Shown: one piece after another, positions 17,430 through 25,629 of the stretch | How the letters are laid out: the number at the start of each line of letters is the position of its first letter | How positions within the stretch are numbered: position 1 is the first letter of the stretch | Origin: Actinomycetospora lemnae | GTDB lineage: Bacteria > Actinomycetota > Actinomycetes > Mycobacteriales > Pseudonocardiaceae | Assembly (NCBI RefSeq): GCF_028737315.1 | Contig: NZ_JAQZAO010000006.1 | Location: 1 to 64,000 of the forward strand | Length of the DNA stretch: 64,000 nucleotides | Direction: 5' to 3' | Made by a program: the position numbers and the translations under genes | Notes under the pieces: model-generated | Told to the model about the DNA's origin: nothing | What the model saw: only the letters and a program-made list of their open reading frames with translations | Databases searched by the model: none

Positions 17430-18601
17430 GCGTCAGCACCGGTACGCGGACCCGCCCCCGCGTCGAGGCCCGCATCGACCACGACGCCGTGGCCCACAAC
17501 ATCCGGCTCCTCGCCGGCCTGGCGCGCGACTCGGGCGCCGCGACGATGGCCGTCGTCAAGGCCGACGGCTACGGGCACGGCGCGCCCGAGATCGCCCGCA
17601 CCGCGCTGGCGAGCGGCGCCACCTGGCTCGGCGTCTGCACCCTCGAGGAGGCCGCCGAGCTGCGCGCGGCGGGCATCCGCGCGCCGGTGCTGTCGTGGCT
17701 GCACCTGCCCGACGAGGACTTCGCCCCCGCCGTCGCCGACGCCGTCGACCTCGGGGTCTCCTCCCGCGCCGAGCTCGACGGCGTCGTCGCCGGCGCGGGC
17801 CGGGCCGGGCGTCCTGCGCGCATCCACCTCAAGATCGACACGGGGCTGAGCCGCAACGGCTGCCCGCCCGGGGCGTGGGGCGACCTGCTCGCCGCGACCG
17901 AGGCGGCGCGCGCCGCGGGTGACGTCGAGGTGGCCGCCGTGTGGTCGCACCTCGCGCACGCCGACGCCCCCGACCACCCGACGATCGACGTCCAGGCGAA
18001 GCGCCTCGACGACGCCTGGCGCGCCGCGGGGGAGCTGCTCGGCGGCCCGCGCCCCTGGCGGCACCTCGCGAACTCCGCGGCCACCCTGACCCGCCCCGAC
18101 CTGCACCTCGACCTCGTCCGGCCCGGGATCGCGGTCTACGGGCTCGACCCGCTCGAGGCTCCCGACCATCACGGTCTGCGCCCGGCCATGACGTTCCGCA
18201 CCCGCGTGGCACTGGTCAAACGCATCGCGGCCGGGGAGGGTGTGTCCTACGGCCACGAGTGGATCGCGCCCGACGACCGGGTGCTGGCACTGGTGCCGAC
18301 GGGGTACGCGGACGGCGTGCCGCGACGGCTCGGAGGAACGATGACGGTGCAGCTCGCCGGTCGGCGCCGACCGGTCGTGGGCCGCGTGTGCATGGACCAG
18401 GTCGTGGTCGACCTCGGCCCGGCGGAGGGTGACGTGCCCCCGGTCGCCCCCGGTGACGAGGTCGTGCTGTTCGGGCCCGGCGACGCCGGCGAGCCCACCG
18501 CGCTCGAGTGGGCGCGCTGGCTCGACACGATCCACTACGAGGTGGTCACGGGCGTGGGCTGCCGGCCGCGCGTGACCCGTACCCACGGGACGCCCTCGTG
18601 A
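17426..18601 (+). CDS. alr: Alanine racemase
   Basis: PLP enzyme making D-alanine for peptidoglycan. The 391-residue protein carries the PLP lysine K45 in AVVKADGYGHG, the opposing catalytic tyrosine in GEGVSYGHEW, the substrate-binding RVCMDQ, and the end LDTIHYEVVTGVGCRPR. The start GTG overlaps the nnr stop and its own stop overlaps the next gene. Length and motifs are normal. Confidence 0.96.
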   Translation: MSVSTGTRTRPRVEARIDHDAVAHNIRLLAGLARDSGAATMAVVKADGYGHGAPEIARTALASGATWLGVCTLEEAAELRAAGIRAPVLSWLHLPDEDFAPAVADAVDLGVSSRAELDGVVAGAGRAGRPARIHLKIDTGLSRNGCPPGAWGDLLAATEAARAAGDVEVAAVWSHLAHADAPDHPTIDVQAKRLDDAWRAAGELLGGPRPWRHLANSAATLTRPDLHLDLVRPGIAVYGLDPLEAPDHHGLRPAMTFRTRVALVKRIAAGEGVSYGHEWIAPDDRVLALVPTGYADGVPRRLGGTMTVQLAGRRRPVVGRVCMDQVVVDLGPAEGDVPPVAPGDEVVLFGPGDAGEPTALEWARWLDTIHYEVVTGVGCRPRVTRTHGTPS

Positions 18602-19782
18602 GTGAGGACCACCGCATCTCGCCCGGCGGGGTCGCGGGTGCCGTCGCCGGCGCGGTGCTGGGCGGCGCGGCCGCGGCCGGTGCCGTCGGGGCCGGACGGG
18701 CCCGCTCGCGCATCCTGCGTCAGCGCGCGGCGCTGTCCGAGGAGGAGAAGGCCCATCCCTCGCAGCTCGGGCTGGTGCCGCCCGGGCGCGAGTCGTCGGT
18801 GGCCGCGGACGACGGCGTGCGGCTCTCGGTCGAGGAGGTCGACCCGGTCACCGAGGGCGCCCGCCCCGAGCTGACCGTGGTACTCGTCCACGGCTTCGCC
18901 CTGGACCGCAAGTGCTGGCACTTCCAGCGCCGCATGCTCTCGGAGCTCACCGAGCCGGCGGTGCGCACCGTGCTCTACGACCAGCGCCGCCACGGGCGAT
19001 CCGGACAGGCGAGCGCGCGGTCGTGCACGATCGCCCAGCTCGGCGCCGACCTCGATGCGGTCCTGCGCGCGGTCGTGCCGGAGGGCCCGATCGTGCTCGC
19101 CGGGCACTCCATGGGCGGCATGACGATCATGGCGCTCGCCGAGCGCAACCCGAAGCTCTTCCGCGAGCGCATCGTCGGCGTCTCCCTGCTGTGCACCTCG
19201 GCCGGTGACGTCATGGCGGGGGGCCTCAAGCAAGCCGTGCTCTCGCACCGCAATCCCACGGTCAACGTGCTGGGCCGCATCGCGCACGCGCAGCCGGCGT
19301 TCGCCGACCGCGTGCGCCGCGTGGCCGGCAACGTCATCTGGGCGTTCGTGCAGGCCCTCTCGTTCGGCGACCGGAGCACCGACCCGGCGCTGGTCGACCT
19401 CGTCGACCGCACGATCGCCGCCACCCCGCTGGACGCGCTGACCTCGTTCGCCAACACCCTGTCCACGCACGACCGCCGCGCCGCGCTGGCGGGCCTGTCG
19501 CAGTGCGAGGTGCTGGTCGCGGGCGGCACGCGGGACCGGATGATCCCCTACGAGCACTCCGAGCTCATCGCCGCGGAGATGCCGCACGCCGAGCTCCTGC
19601 CCCTCGAGGGCGCGGGGCACATGGCGATGCTCGAGCAGCCCGGGGAGTTCGACGCCGCGCTGCTCGAGCTGCTGCGCCGCTGCACCCACCGCAGCCAGGT
19701 CCTGCGCCGGCTGCGCCCGGGCCGGACCGCGACCACCGACCGCCCGCGCCGCGGGCTGCGCCGGCCGCGGCGGCGGGCCTGA
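18598..19782 (+). CDS. Alpha/beta hydrolase with N-terminal membrane-like segment
   Basis: A 394-residue hydrolase of the epoxide-hydrolase/lipase type between alr and tsaE, a position common in actinobacteria. The first 30 residues include a Gly/Ala-rich hydrophobic stretch (GGVAGAVAGAVLGGAAAAGAV) that could be a membrane anchor. The catalytic part has LVHGFALDRKCW (oxyanion), LAGHSMGGMTIMAL (nucleophile Ser), AGGTRDRMIP (acid) and EGAGHMAMLE (His). The C terminus is Arg-rich. GTG 18598 overlaps the alr stop. Substrate unknown. Confidence 0.85.
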   Translation: MSEDHRISPGGVAGAVAGAVLGGAAAAGAVGAGRARSRILRQRAALSEEEKAHPSQLGLVPPGRESSVAADDGVRLSVEEVDPVTEGARPELTVVLVHGFALDRKCWHFQRRMLSELTEPAVRTVLYDQRRHGRSGQASARSCTIAQLGADLDAVLRAVVPEGPIVLAGHSMGGMTIMALAERNPKLFRERIVGVSLLCTSAGDVMAGGLKQAVLSHRNPTVNVLGRIAHAQPAFADRVRRVAGNVIWAFVQALSFGDRSTDPALVDLVDRTIAATPLDALTSFANTLSTHDRRAALAGLSQCEVLVAGGTRDRMIPYEHSELIAAEMPHAELLPLEGAGHMAMLEQPGEFDAALLELLRRCTHRSQVLRRLRPGRTATTDRPRRGLRRPRRRA

Positions 19783-20291
19783 TGGCGGCCGACGTCGTCA
19801 CCGAGCGGCGCGTGCTCCTGCCCACCGCCGCGGACACCACCGAGCTCGGGCGCGCCATCGGCGCGCGGCTCGCGCCCGGCGACCTCGTCGTCCTCGCCGG
19901 CCCGCTGGGGGCCGGCAAGACCTGCCTCGCGGCGGGCATCGGCGAGGGGCTCGGCGTCGAGGGGCCGATCACGTCGCCGACGTTCGTCATCGCCCGCGAG
20001 CACCCGCCGCTGCCCGACGCCCTCGGCGGGCGCGGGGTCGTGCTCGTGCACGTCGACGCCTACCGGCTCGGCGTCGGGACCGGCGACCCGGACCCGCGCG
20101 AGGTCGCCGCCCAGCTCGACGACCTCGACCTCGACACCGACCTCACCCGCGCCGCCGTCGTGGTCGAGTGGGGCGAGGGCGTCGCCGAGCACCTCGCGAG
20201 CGAGCACCTCCTCGTCCGTCTCGACCGGTCCGAGGCCGACGAGACCCGCGAGGCGCACCTGCACGGACCCGCACGGTTGGTCGCTCCGTAG
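19782..20291 (+). CDS. tsaE: tRNA t6A biosynthesis ATPase TsaE
   Basis: TsaE is the small ATPase that works with TsaB and TsaD to place threonylcarbamoyl on A37 of tRNAs. The 169-residue product has the P-loop AGPLGAGKT, the ITSPTFVIAREH motif, HVDAYRL and VVVEWGEGVAE. ATG 19782 overlaps the preceding stop (TGATG). Its own stop codon TAG forms part of a -10-like box for tsaB. Confidence 0.95.
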   Translation: MAADVVTERRVLLPTAADTTELGRAIGARLAPGDLVVLAGPLGAGKTCLAAGIGEGLGVEGPITSPTFVIAREHPPLPDALGGRGVVLVHVDAYRLGVGTGDPDPREVAAQLDDLDLDTDLTRAAVVVEWGEGVAEHLASEHLLVRLDRSEADETREAHLHGPARLVAP

Positions 20292-20294
20292 GGT
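20289..20294 (+). promoter_or_regulatory. Putative leaderless promoter of tsaB
   Basis: TAGGGT overlaps the tsaE stop codon and ends 7 nt before the tsaB GTG. No ribosome site precedes that GTG, so a second, leaderless transcript starting at tsaB is plausible. Confidence 0.4.
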
Positions 20295-20301
20295 CGGGCC
20301 C

Positions 20302-21093
20302 GTGCTCGTCCTGGCCCTCGACACCGCCACCGCCCGGATCACCGCCGGCGTGGTCGAGCTCGACCCGAGCGAGGGCCCCCCGACGACCCTCGCCGCCCGC
20401 GACGCCGAGGGCGCCCGCGCGCACGCCGAGCTGCTGGCGCCCGCCGTCGCCGAGGCCCTGGCGGAGGCCGGGCGCACGCGCGCCGACCTCGACGCGGTGG
20501 TCGCCGGGCTCGGTCCCGGACCGTTCACCGGGCTGCGGGTCGGGCTCGTCACCGCCGCGGCCGTGGGCGACGCGCTGGGCATCCCGGTGCACGGCGTGCC
20601 GACCCACGACGCGCTGGCCGCCGGCTCCGCTCCGCTCCGCGTCCCGGACGACGGGTCCGGCTCCGCTCCGCTCCGCGTCCCGGACGACGGGTCCGGCTCC
20701 GCTCCGCTCCGCGTCCCGGACGACGGGTCCGGCTCCGCTCCGCTCCGCGTCCTGGTGGTGACCGACGCCCGCCGCCGCGAGGTCTACTGGAGCCTGCTGG
20801 TCGACGGCGTGCGCACGCACGGCCCCGACGTGGTCGCGCCCGCCGAGCTCGCCGCGCGCCTCGCTCCGGACGGCGACCTGGGCCCCGTCGACCGGGTCCT
20901 CGGTGACGCCGCCGCCCAGGTGGGCGCCGGAACGGCGGAGACAACGGCGCTCGGCCCCACCCCTGAGGGCCTGGTCGCCGTCGCAGCGCCGGCCCTGCGG
21001 GCAGGCACCGACCCGGGCCCGCTCGTGCCGCTCTACCTGCGCCGCCCCGACGCCGTCCCGCCCGGGGCGCCGAAGGCCGTGACACGCGGATGA
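20302..21093 (+). CDS. tsaB: tRNA t6A biosynthesis protein TsaB with internal tandem repeat
   Basis: TsaB is the dimerisation partner of TsaD in t6A synthesis. The 263-residue protein begins LVLALDTATARITAGVVEL and has the family motif VVAGLGPGPFTGLRVGLVTA. Between THDALAAGSA and VVTDARRREVYWSL lie three identical 12-residue units (GSAPLRVPDDGS) plus a partial fourth, residues about 108-150. TsaB proteins normally run straight through here. Whether the insert disturbs the TsaB-TsaD interface cannot be told from sequence; the frame is intact. Confidence 0.93.
   Translation: MLVLALDTATARITAGVVELDPSEGPPTTLAARDAEGARAHAELLAPAVAEALAEAGRTRADLDAVVAGLGPGPFTGLRVGLVTAAAVGDALGIPVHGVPTHDALAAGSAPLRVPDDGSGSAPLRVPDDGSGSAPLRVPDDGSGSAPLRVLVVTDARRREVYWSLLVDGVRTHGPDVVAPAELAARLAPDGDLGPVDRVLGDAAAQVGAGTAETTALGPTPEGLVAVAAPALRAGTDPGPLVPLYLRRPDAVPPGAPKAVTRG
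20623..20752 (+). repeat. Perfect 36-bp tandem repeat inside tsaB (3.6 units)
   Basis: Units start at 20623, 20659 and 20695, with a 22-bp partial unit from 20731; the copies are identical. Each begins GGCTCCGCTCCGCTCCGCG. The reverse complement contains the GGAGCGGAGCGGAGC core of the dispersed 27-bp mini-repeat, followed by CGGACC, so this array probably arose from a copy inserted in the opposite direction. Confidence 0.9.
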
Positions 21094-21118
21094 CCACGCG
21101 GATGACCACGCGGATGAC
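21083..21118 (+). repeat. Tandem 12-bp repeat at the tsaB-rimI junction
   Basis: Three copies of CACGCGGATGAC span the end of tsaB and the gap before rimI. The first supplies the tsaB stop codon; each copy repeats an ATGA that looks like a stop/start overlap. Confidence 0.75.
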
Positions 21119-21124
21119 ACGGCC

Positions 21125-21601
21125 GTGAGCGCCGTCGTCCTCGACGCGCTGACCCCGGACGACGCCGACCGCTGCGCCGAGCTCGAGGCGATCCTCTTCC
21201 CCGGTGACGACCCCTGGAGCGCCCGGGCGTTCCGCACCGAGCTGCGCGCCGGTCACCACTACCTCGCCGCGCGGGACGCGGGCGAGCTCGTCGGCTACGG
21301 CGGCATCGCCCTCATGCCCGGGCGGCTCGGCCAGCAGGCGGAGGCGGAGATCCACACGATCGGCGTCGACCCCGCCCACCAGGGCCGGGGGATCGGGCGC
21401 GCGCTGCTCGCCGGCCTGCTCGCCGCGGCCGACGCGATCGGGGCGACGACGTTCCTCGAGGTCCGCGTCGACAACGAGGCCGCGCTGGGCCTCTACCGCG
21501 GCACCGGCTTCGCCGTCCTCGGCACGCGGCGGCGCTACTACGCCTCGGGCGCGGACGCGTTCACCATGCGCCGCGACCCGCCTGCTCGCGACCCTCGTTG
21601 A
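21125..21601 (+). CDS. rimI: Ribosomal-protein S18-alanine N-acetyltransferase (GNAT)
   Basis: RimI acetylates the N-terminal alanine of S18. The 158-residue GNAT protein has ELVGYGGIAL, the acetyl-CoA motif IGVDPAHQGRGIGRALL and the NEAALGLYRGTGF region. The GTG start at 21125 has no strong ribosome site and follows the 12-bp tandem repeats. It belongs to the tsaE-tsaB-rimI group; tsaD, which usually follows, is absent. Confidence 0.9.
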   Translation: MSAVVLDALTPDDADRCAELEAILFPGDDPWSARAFRTELRAGHHYLAARDAGELVGYGGIALMPGRLGQQAEAEIHTIGVDPAHQGRGIGRALLAGLLAAADAIGATTFLEVRVDNEAALGLYRGTGFAVLGTRRRYYASGADAFTMRRDPPARDPR

Positions 21602-21632
21602 TGGCTTGGCACTCTCGGCGCTAGAGTGCCAA
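21598..21632 (+). promoter_or_regulatory. groESL promoter with CIRCE operator
   Basis: TTGGCACTC (21606-21614), a 9-nt spacer and GAGTGCCAA (21624-21632) form a perfect CIRCE inverted repeat, the binding site of HrcA. It overlaps a promoter: -35 TTGATG (21598-21603, including the rimI stop), 18-bp spacer, -10 TAGAGT (21622-21627). HrcA bound here would block RNA polymerase until heat shock. Confidence 0.92.
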
Positions 21633-21741
21633 TCAGCACGGCGTCGGAGCCGTTCCGGCACCCGCGACGGCGGGACGGCACCCCGGCGTCGTGATGGCAG
21701 AGGAAGCCATCCCGACCCCAGGACAGGTGGAGGTCACCGCT

Positions 21742-22038
21742 GTGGCCAGCGTGAACATCAAGCCGCTCGAGGACAAGCTCGTGGTGCAGGCCAGCGAGGC
21801 CGAGACCACGACCGCCTCCGGCATCGTCATCCCCGACACGGCCAAGGAGAAGCCCCAGGAGGGCAAGGTCCTGGCCGTCGGCCCGGGCCGCGTCGACGAC
21901 AACGGGAACCGCATCCCGCTCGACGTCGCCGTCGGTGACGTCGTCATCTTCTCGAAGTACGGCGGCACCGAGGTCAAGTACAACGGCGAGGACTACCTGA
22001 TCCTCTCCTCGCGTGACGTGCTGGCGGTCGTCAACTAG
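21742..22038 (+). CDS. groES: Co-chaperonin GroES
   Basis: GroES caps the GroEL chamber. The 98-residue product starts [16 protein letters not shown] and contains [26 protein letters not shown], the mobile loop, and ends [15 protein letters not shown] 21742 follows GGAGG by 8 nt and gives the family length; an upstream in-frame ATG would add unrelated residues. It is under CIRCE control. Confidence 0.96.
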   Translation: MASVNIKPLEDKLVVQASEAETTTASGIVIPDTAKEKPQEGKVLAVGPGRVDDNGNRIPLDVAVGDVVIFSKYGGTEVKYNGEDYLILSSRDVLAVVN

Positions 22039-22061
22039 GACCCGCGCGCACCCACGTCGAT

Positions 22062-22098
22062 CGCCGCCCCGGTGGCCCCACGGGGCACCGGGGCGGCG
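22062..22098 (+). promoter_or_regulatory. Strong intercistronic hairpin between groES and groEL
   Basis: CGCCGCCCCGGTG and CACCGGGGCGGCG pair over 13 bp, extended by CCCC/GGGG around an AC loop with one bulged G. The stem lies 30 nt before the groEL start. It could stabilise the groES message, cause partial termination, or be an RNA processing site. Confidence 0.6.
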
Positions 22099-22127
22099 TC
22101 GTCTCCGCGGGACAAGGAAGGATCTCA

Positions 22128-23756
22128 GTGCCCAAGCAGATCACGTTCGACGAGACGGCCCGGCGCGCGCTCGAGCGCGGCGTCGACCAGCTCGCCGGGG
22201 CGGTGACGGTGACCCTCGGACCCCGCGGTCGCCACGTCGTCCTGGAGAAGAAGTTCGGTGGTCCCACGATCACCAACGACGGCGTCACCATCGCCCGCGA
22301 GATCGAGCTCGACGACCCGTTCGAGAACCTCGGCGCGCAGCTGGCCAAGAACGTCGCCACCAAGACCAACGACGTCGCCGGTGACGGCACGACGACGGCG
22401 ACGGTGCTCGCCCAGGCGCTCGTGCGCGAGGGCCTGCGCAACCTCGCCGCCGGGGCCAACCCGGCCGCGCTCGGCGCCGGCATGGTCGCCGCGACCGAGA
22501 AGGTCACCGAGGTCCTGCGCTCTCGGGCGACCCCGGTGAACGGGCGTCAGGGGATCGCCGCCGTCGGCGCGGTCGCGAGCCGCGACCAGACGATCGGCGA
22601 CCTCATCGGCGAGGCCATGGAGAAGGTCGGCGAGGACGGCGTCATCACCGTCGAGGAGGCCTCGACGCTCGCCACCGAGCTGGAGATCACCGAGGGTCTC
22701 CAGTTCGACAAGGGCTACATCTCGCCCTACTTCGTCACCGACAACGACTCGATGGAGGCGGTGCTCGAGGACGTCCAGGTCCTGCTGCACCGCGAGAAGA
22801 TCAGTGCCATCTCGGACCTCCTCCCGCTCCTGGAGAAGGTCGTCGAGGGCGGCAAGCCGCTGCTGATCATCGCCGAGGACGTCGAGGCCGAGGCGCTCTC
22901 GACGCTCGTCGTCAACTCCATCCGCAAGACCGTCCGGGTCGCCGCGGTCAAGGCGCCGTTCTTCGGCGACCGCCGCAAGGCGTTCCTCGACGACCTCGCG
23001 GCCGCCCTGGGTGCGACCGTCGTCAACCCCGAGGTCGGCATCAAGCTGTCCGAGGTCGGCCCCGAGGTGCTCGGCACCGCGCGGCGCGCGGTCATCACCA
23101 AGGACACGACCACCCTCGTCGAGGGCGGCGGGCAGCGGGCCGACGTGGACGCCCGCGTCTCCCAGATCCGCCGTGAGATCGAGGAGACCGACTCCGACTG
23201 GGACCGCGAGAAGCTGCAGGAGCGGCTGGCGAAGCTCGCCGGCGGCGTCGCGGTCATCAAGGTCGGCGCGGCCACCGAGACCGAGATGAAGGAGCGCAAG
23301 CACCGCATCGAGGACGCCATCGCCGCCACCCGCGCCGCGGTGGAGGAGGGCATCGTCCCCGGTGGCGGCAGCGCGCTGCTGCACGCCGCGGCCGAGCTCG
23401 ACGGCGGCCTCGGACGCACGGGTGACGAGGCCACCGGCGTGGCGCTCGTGCGCCGGGCGCTCTCGGCGCCGCTCAAGGCCATCGCCCACAACGCGGGCCT
23501 CGAGGGCTCGGTCGTCGCGGCCAAGGTGGCGGACGGGAGCTGGGAGACCGGTTACGACGCCGCGAGCGAGACCTACGGCGACCTCATGGCCGCCGGGATC
23601 ATCGACCCGGTCAAGGTCACCCGCTCCGCCCTGGAGAACGCCACCTCCATCGCCCGCATGGTGCTCACCACGGAGAGCGCCGTCGTGGACAAGCCCGAGG
23701 AGGAGGAGCCGGCGGCCGCCGGCGGTCACGGGCACGGCCACGGGCACGGCCACTAG
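22128..23756 (+). CDS. groEL: Chaperonin GroEL (GroEL1-type, His-rich tail)
   Basis: The 542-residue chaperonin shows the ATP-site motifs [17 protein letters not shown] and [15 protein letters not shown], and [12 protein letters not shown]. The C terminus ends [11 protein letters not shown] instead of Gly-Met repeats; this His-rich tail marks actinobacterial GroEL1, the copy next to groES. GTG 22128 follows AAGGAAGG. A second GroEL, typical in actinobacteria, would be elsewhere. Confidence 0.96.
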   Translation: MPKQITFDETARRALERGVDQLAGAVTVTLGPRGRHVVLEKKFGGPTITNDGVTIAREIELDDPFENLGAQLAKNVATKTNDVAGDGTTTATVLAQALVREGLRNLAAGANPAALGAGMVAATEKVTEVLRSRATPVNGRQGIAAVGAVASRDQTIGDLIGEAMEKVGEDGVITVEEASTLATELEITEGLQFDKGYISPYFVTDNDSMEAVLEDVQVLLHREKISAISDLLPLLEKVVEGGKPLLIIAEDVEAEALSTLVVNSIRKTVRVAAVKAPFFGDRRKAFLDDLAAALGATVVNPEVGIKLSEVGPEVLGTARRAVITKDTTTLVEGGGQRADVDARVSQIRREIEETDSDWDREKLQERLAKLAGGVAVIKVGAATETEMKERKHRIEDAIAATRAAVEEGIVPGGGSALLHAAAELDGGLGRTGDEATGVALVRRALSAPLKAIAHNAGLEGSVVAAKVADGSWETGYDAASETYGDLMAAGIIDPVKVTRSALENATSIARMVLTTESAVVDKPEEEEPAAAGGHGHGHGHGH

Positions 23757-23780
23757 CCGGCCGTCACCCGGGCAGGGACG

Positions 23781-23822
23781 ACGACGGGCCCCCATCGCCG
23801 CGAGGCGGTGGGGGCCCGTCGT
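23781..23822. terminator. Bidirectional terminator between groEL and whiB3
   Basis: Two 19-nt arms from ACGACGGGCCCCC to GGGGGCCCGTCGT pair with one G-T position around a GCGA loop. It sits in the 85-bp gap between convergent groEL and whiB3. No U tract is present, as is usual for high-GC actinobacteria. Confidence 0.8.
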
Positions 23823-23841
23823 GTCTCCGGTGCCCGGGGGC

Positions 23842-24132
23842 TCAGTTCAGGCGGCGGGGGCGGCCGGTCGCGGCCGCGACGCGCTCGGACTCCGACATGC
23901 CGCCCCAGATGCCGTACGGCTCGCCCGCGGCGATGGCGTGGCGGCGGCACGGCTCGAGGACGGGGCAGCTGCGGCACACGGCCTTGGCGCGGCGCTCGCG
24001 GTGGGCGCGGGCGGGTCCGCGCTCGCCGTCGGGGTGGAAGAAGAACGCGCTGTCCATCCCCCGGCACGCCCCGAGGCGCTGCCAGTCCCAGATGTCGGCG
24101 TTGGGTCCGGGAAGCCGGCGGACGTCGGCCAT
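23842..24132 (-). CDS. whiB3: WhiB3-like iron-sulfur redox regulator
   Basis: WhiB proteins hold a [4Fe-4S] cluster and act with the primary sigma factor. The 96-residue product starts MADVRRLPGPNADIWDWQ and has the four cysteines (one in GACRGMDS, three in CRSCPVLEPC), the FFHPDGERG segment, the GIWGGMSESER turn, and a basic end. It closely resembles M. tuberculosis WhiB3 and has its location near groEL1. ATG 24132 has GGAGG 6 nt upstream. A TAGGGT box (24277-24282, minus strand) suggests a leader of about 140 nt. Confidence 0.92.
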   Translation of the reverse strand: MADVRRLPGPNADIWDWQRLGACRGMDSAFFFHPDGERGPARAHRERRAKAVCRSCPVLEPCRRHAIAAGEPYGIWGGMSESERVAAATGRPRRLN

Positions 24133-24766
24133 GCGCCACCTCCACGTCTGCAGGACCCGAGGGTCCGGCTGGGTCCGACGGGGCACGGCCGTCGCGGTGC
24201 CGGGGCTCCACACCGTGCCGTGCCTGGCGATCACGCTGCGTGCGCTCCTCGGCGCGCACCGCGATCGTCGGGGTGGACCCTATGGCGGTTGCGCACGACC
24301 CGTCCAGGGCATGCGACGTGCGCCATTCCCCGATCCATGCATCGGTGAGCGGTCGCCTACATGTCGGGGTGCTTGCCGAACCGGCTCCGATCCGTGATCA
24401 TTCCCCGCACGCGGAGTACACGACGGTGTCGCCCGACGGTCGTATCCGGTGGATCTCCGGTCGTCACCGTAGGGTCGCCCGCACGTTGAACAGGGGGAGG
24501 GCCACCACACCGGCCGGTCGACGCAGCGGCCGGCGCCGATCAGCCGTGGAGGCCCTCGGCCCCATCGAGGCGTGGACCGTCCTGCGCCCGTCGAACGAGG
24601 AGAGCGCATGGACCGGCAGGCCGAGCGGGGACCCGACCGCGCACGCGAACCGGCCGGACGGCGGACCGAATTCGCTCCGGTCGGCGGGTCAAGCTCGGCG
24701 GCCGGTACGCCGATGGGGGAGAGTGCTCGCTCATCGGCTGCAGGGTCGCTGCAGAAAGGAGCTCCC
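24133..24766. promoter_or_regulatory. 634-bp intergenic region between whiB3 and the BldM-like gene
   Basis: The longest gene-free stretch, with lower GC than its surroundings around 24300-24500. Likely -10 boxes are TAGGGT on the minus strand (24277-24282) for whiB3 and TAGGGT on the plus strand (24470-24475) for the regulator, giving long leaders on both sides. A 15-nt exact match to the mini-repeat (ACGCCGATGGGGGAG, 24707-24721) lies near the right end. No convincing gene is seen. Long leaders would suit developmental or redox control. Confidence 0.5.
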
Positions 24767-25363
24767 GTGACCACGGTGCTGATCTGCGACGACCGTCGCA
24801 GCGTCCGTGAAGGCCTCACCAGGGTGATGTCCGCGGTCCCGGGTGTCCACCGCATCGACTGCGTCGCCCACGGCGACGAGCTGCTCACCCGCTTCTCGCG
24901 GCAGACGGTCGACGTCGTGCTCGTCGGCACCCAGCGCGCGGTGCCCACCGGCGTGGAGGCCACCCGCCGTCTCGTGGCCGCCCACCCGCAGGCCAACGTC
25001 ATCGTCTTCGGCGCGCCCGACGACTCCGGCAGCATCGCCGCGGCCATCGCCGGCGGCGCCCGGGGCTACCTGCGCTGGGACGCCTCGCGGCCCGAGCTCG
25101 TCGCCGCCCTCGCCCACACGCTCGCCAGCACGTCGGTGCCCGCTCCCCGCACCCCGGCCGACACCGGCGTCCAGCTCACCGAGCGCGAGCTCCAGGTCCT
25201 GCGCGGCATGGCCCAGGGCAAGAGCAACGGCCAGATCGGGCGTGAGCTCTACCTCTCCGAGGACACGGTCAAGACCCACGCGCGACGCCTGTTCCGCAAG
25301 CTCGGCGTGCGCGACCGTGCGCAGGCCGTGGCGCACGGCTTCCGACGGGGCCTGGTCTCCTGA
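24767..25363 (+). CDS. bldM: BldM-like orphan response regulator without phospho-acceptor Asp
   Basis: A 198-residue regulator with an N-terminal receiver domain and a C-terminal LuxR-type helix-turn-helix (LTERELQVLRGMAQGKSNGQIG, EDTVKTHARRLFRKLG), ending GFRRGLVS much like Streptomyces BldM. In the receiver, the acid pair D8-D9 is kept, but residue 54, the phosphorylated Asp in typical regulators, is Gly (DVVLVGTQ), and the usual KD switch lysine is replaced (GYLRWD). It should act without phosphorylation. GTG 24767 follows AAAGGAG by 6 nt. The gene lies between whiB and a sigma factor as in Streptomyces. Confidence 0.85.
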   Translation: MTTVLICDDRRSVREGLTRVMSAVPGVHRIDCVAHGDELLTRFSRQTVDVVLVGTQRAVPTGVEATRRLVAAHPQANVIVFGAPDDSGSIAAAIAGGARGYLRWDASRPELVAALAHTLASTSVPAPRTPADTGVQLTERELQVLRGMAQGKSNGQIGRELYLSEDTVKTHARRLFRKLGVRDRAQAVAHGFRRGLVS

Positions 25364-25430
25364 CCGCGTCCCGGAACGACGGTCGCTCGGGAGGTCCGGC
25401 CGCCGTGACACGCGGGGTGCACGCCGGGTG

Positions 25431-25475
25431 GGAGACGGGGTATCAGGGGGAGCACGCCGACGGGGGAGCTCGACC
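25431..25475 (+). repeat. 45-bp mini-repeat, long form, intergenic copy
   Basis: A full-length copy (GGAGACGG ... GAGCTCGACC) in the 266-bp gap between the BldM-like gene and the sigma factor gene. It lies upstream of the sigma factor's likely start, so here it is probably untranslated. The rest of the gap shows only the promoter at 25615. Confidence 0.8.
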
Positions 25476-25614
25476 CGTCGCCGACGACGTCCCGACGCCG
25501 GTCATCGGCATCCCGCGGGCGGTCCACCGCGCCGCGGACCGGTGGCGCGTTCCGGATCGGGGGAACGCCGCCCCGCCCCCGTCCTGGCCCGCGTCGGGTC
25601 CGCAGACGGCCCGC

Positions 25615-25620
25615 TACGCT
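25615..25620 (+). promoter_or_regulatory. Putative promoter of the sigma factor gene
   Basis: TACGCT ends 9 nt before the ATG at 25630, close to leaderless spacing. It supports that ATG over the later one at 25756. Confidence 0.4.
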
Positions 25621-25629
25621 GAGCCGACC

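Noticed and set aside
20623..20752. Tandem array considered as a CRISPR or minisatellite outside genes
   Set aside because: There are no variable spacers, the units are contiguous and identical, and the TsaB frame continues through them.
24572..24766. N-terminal extension of the BldM-like protein from an ATG at 24572
   Set aside because: The GTG at 24767 has a good ribosome site and gives the family N terminus; the extension is low-complexity.
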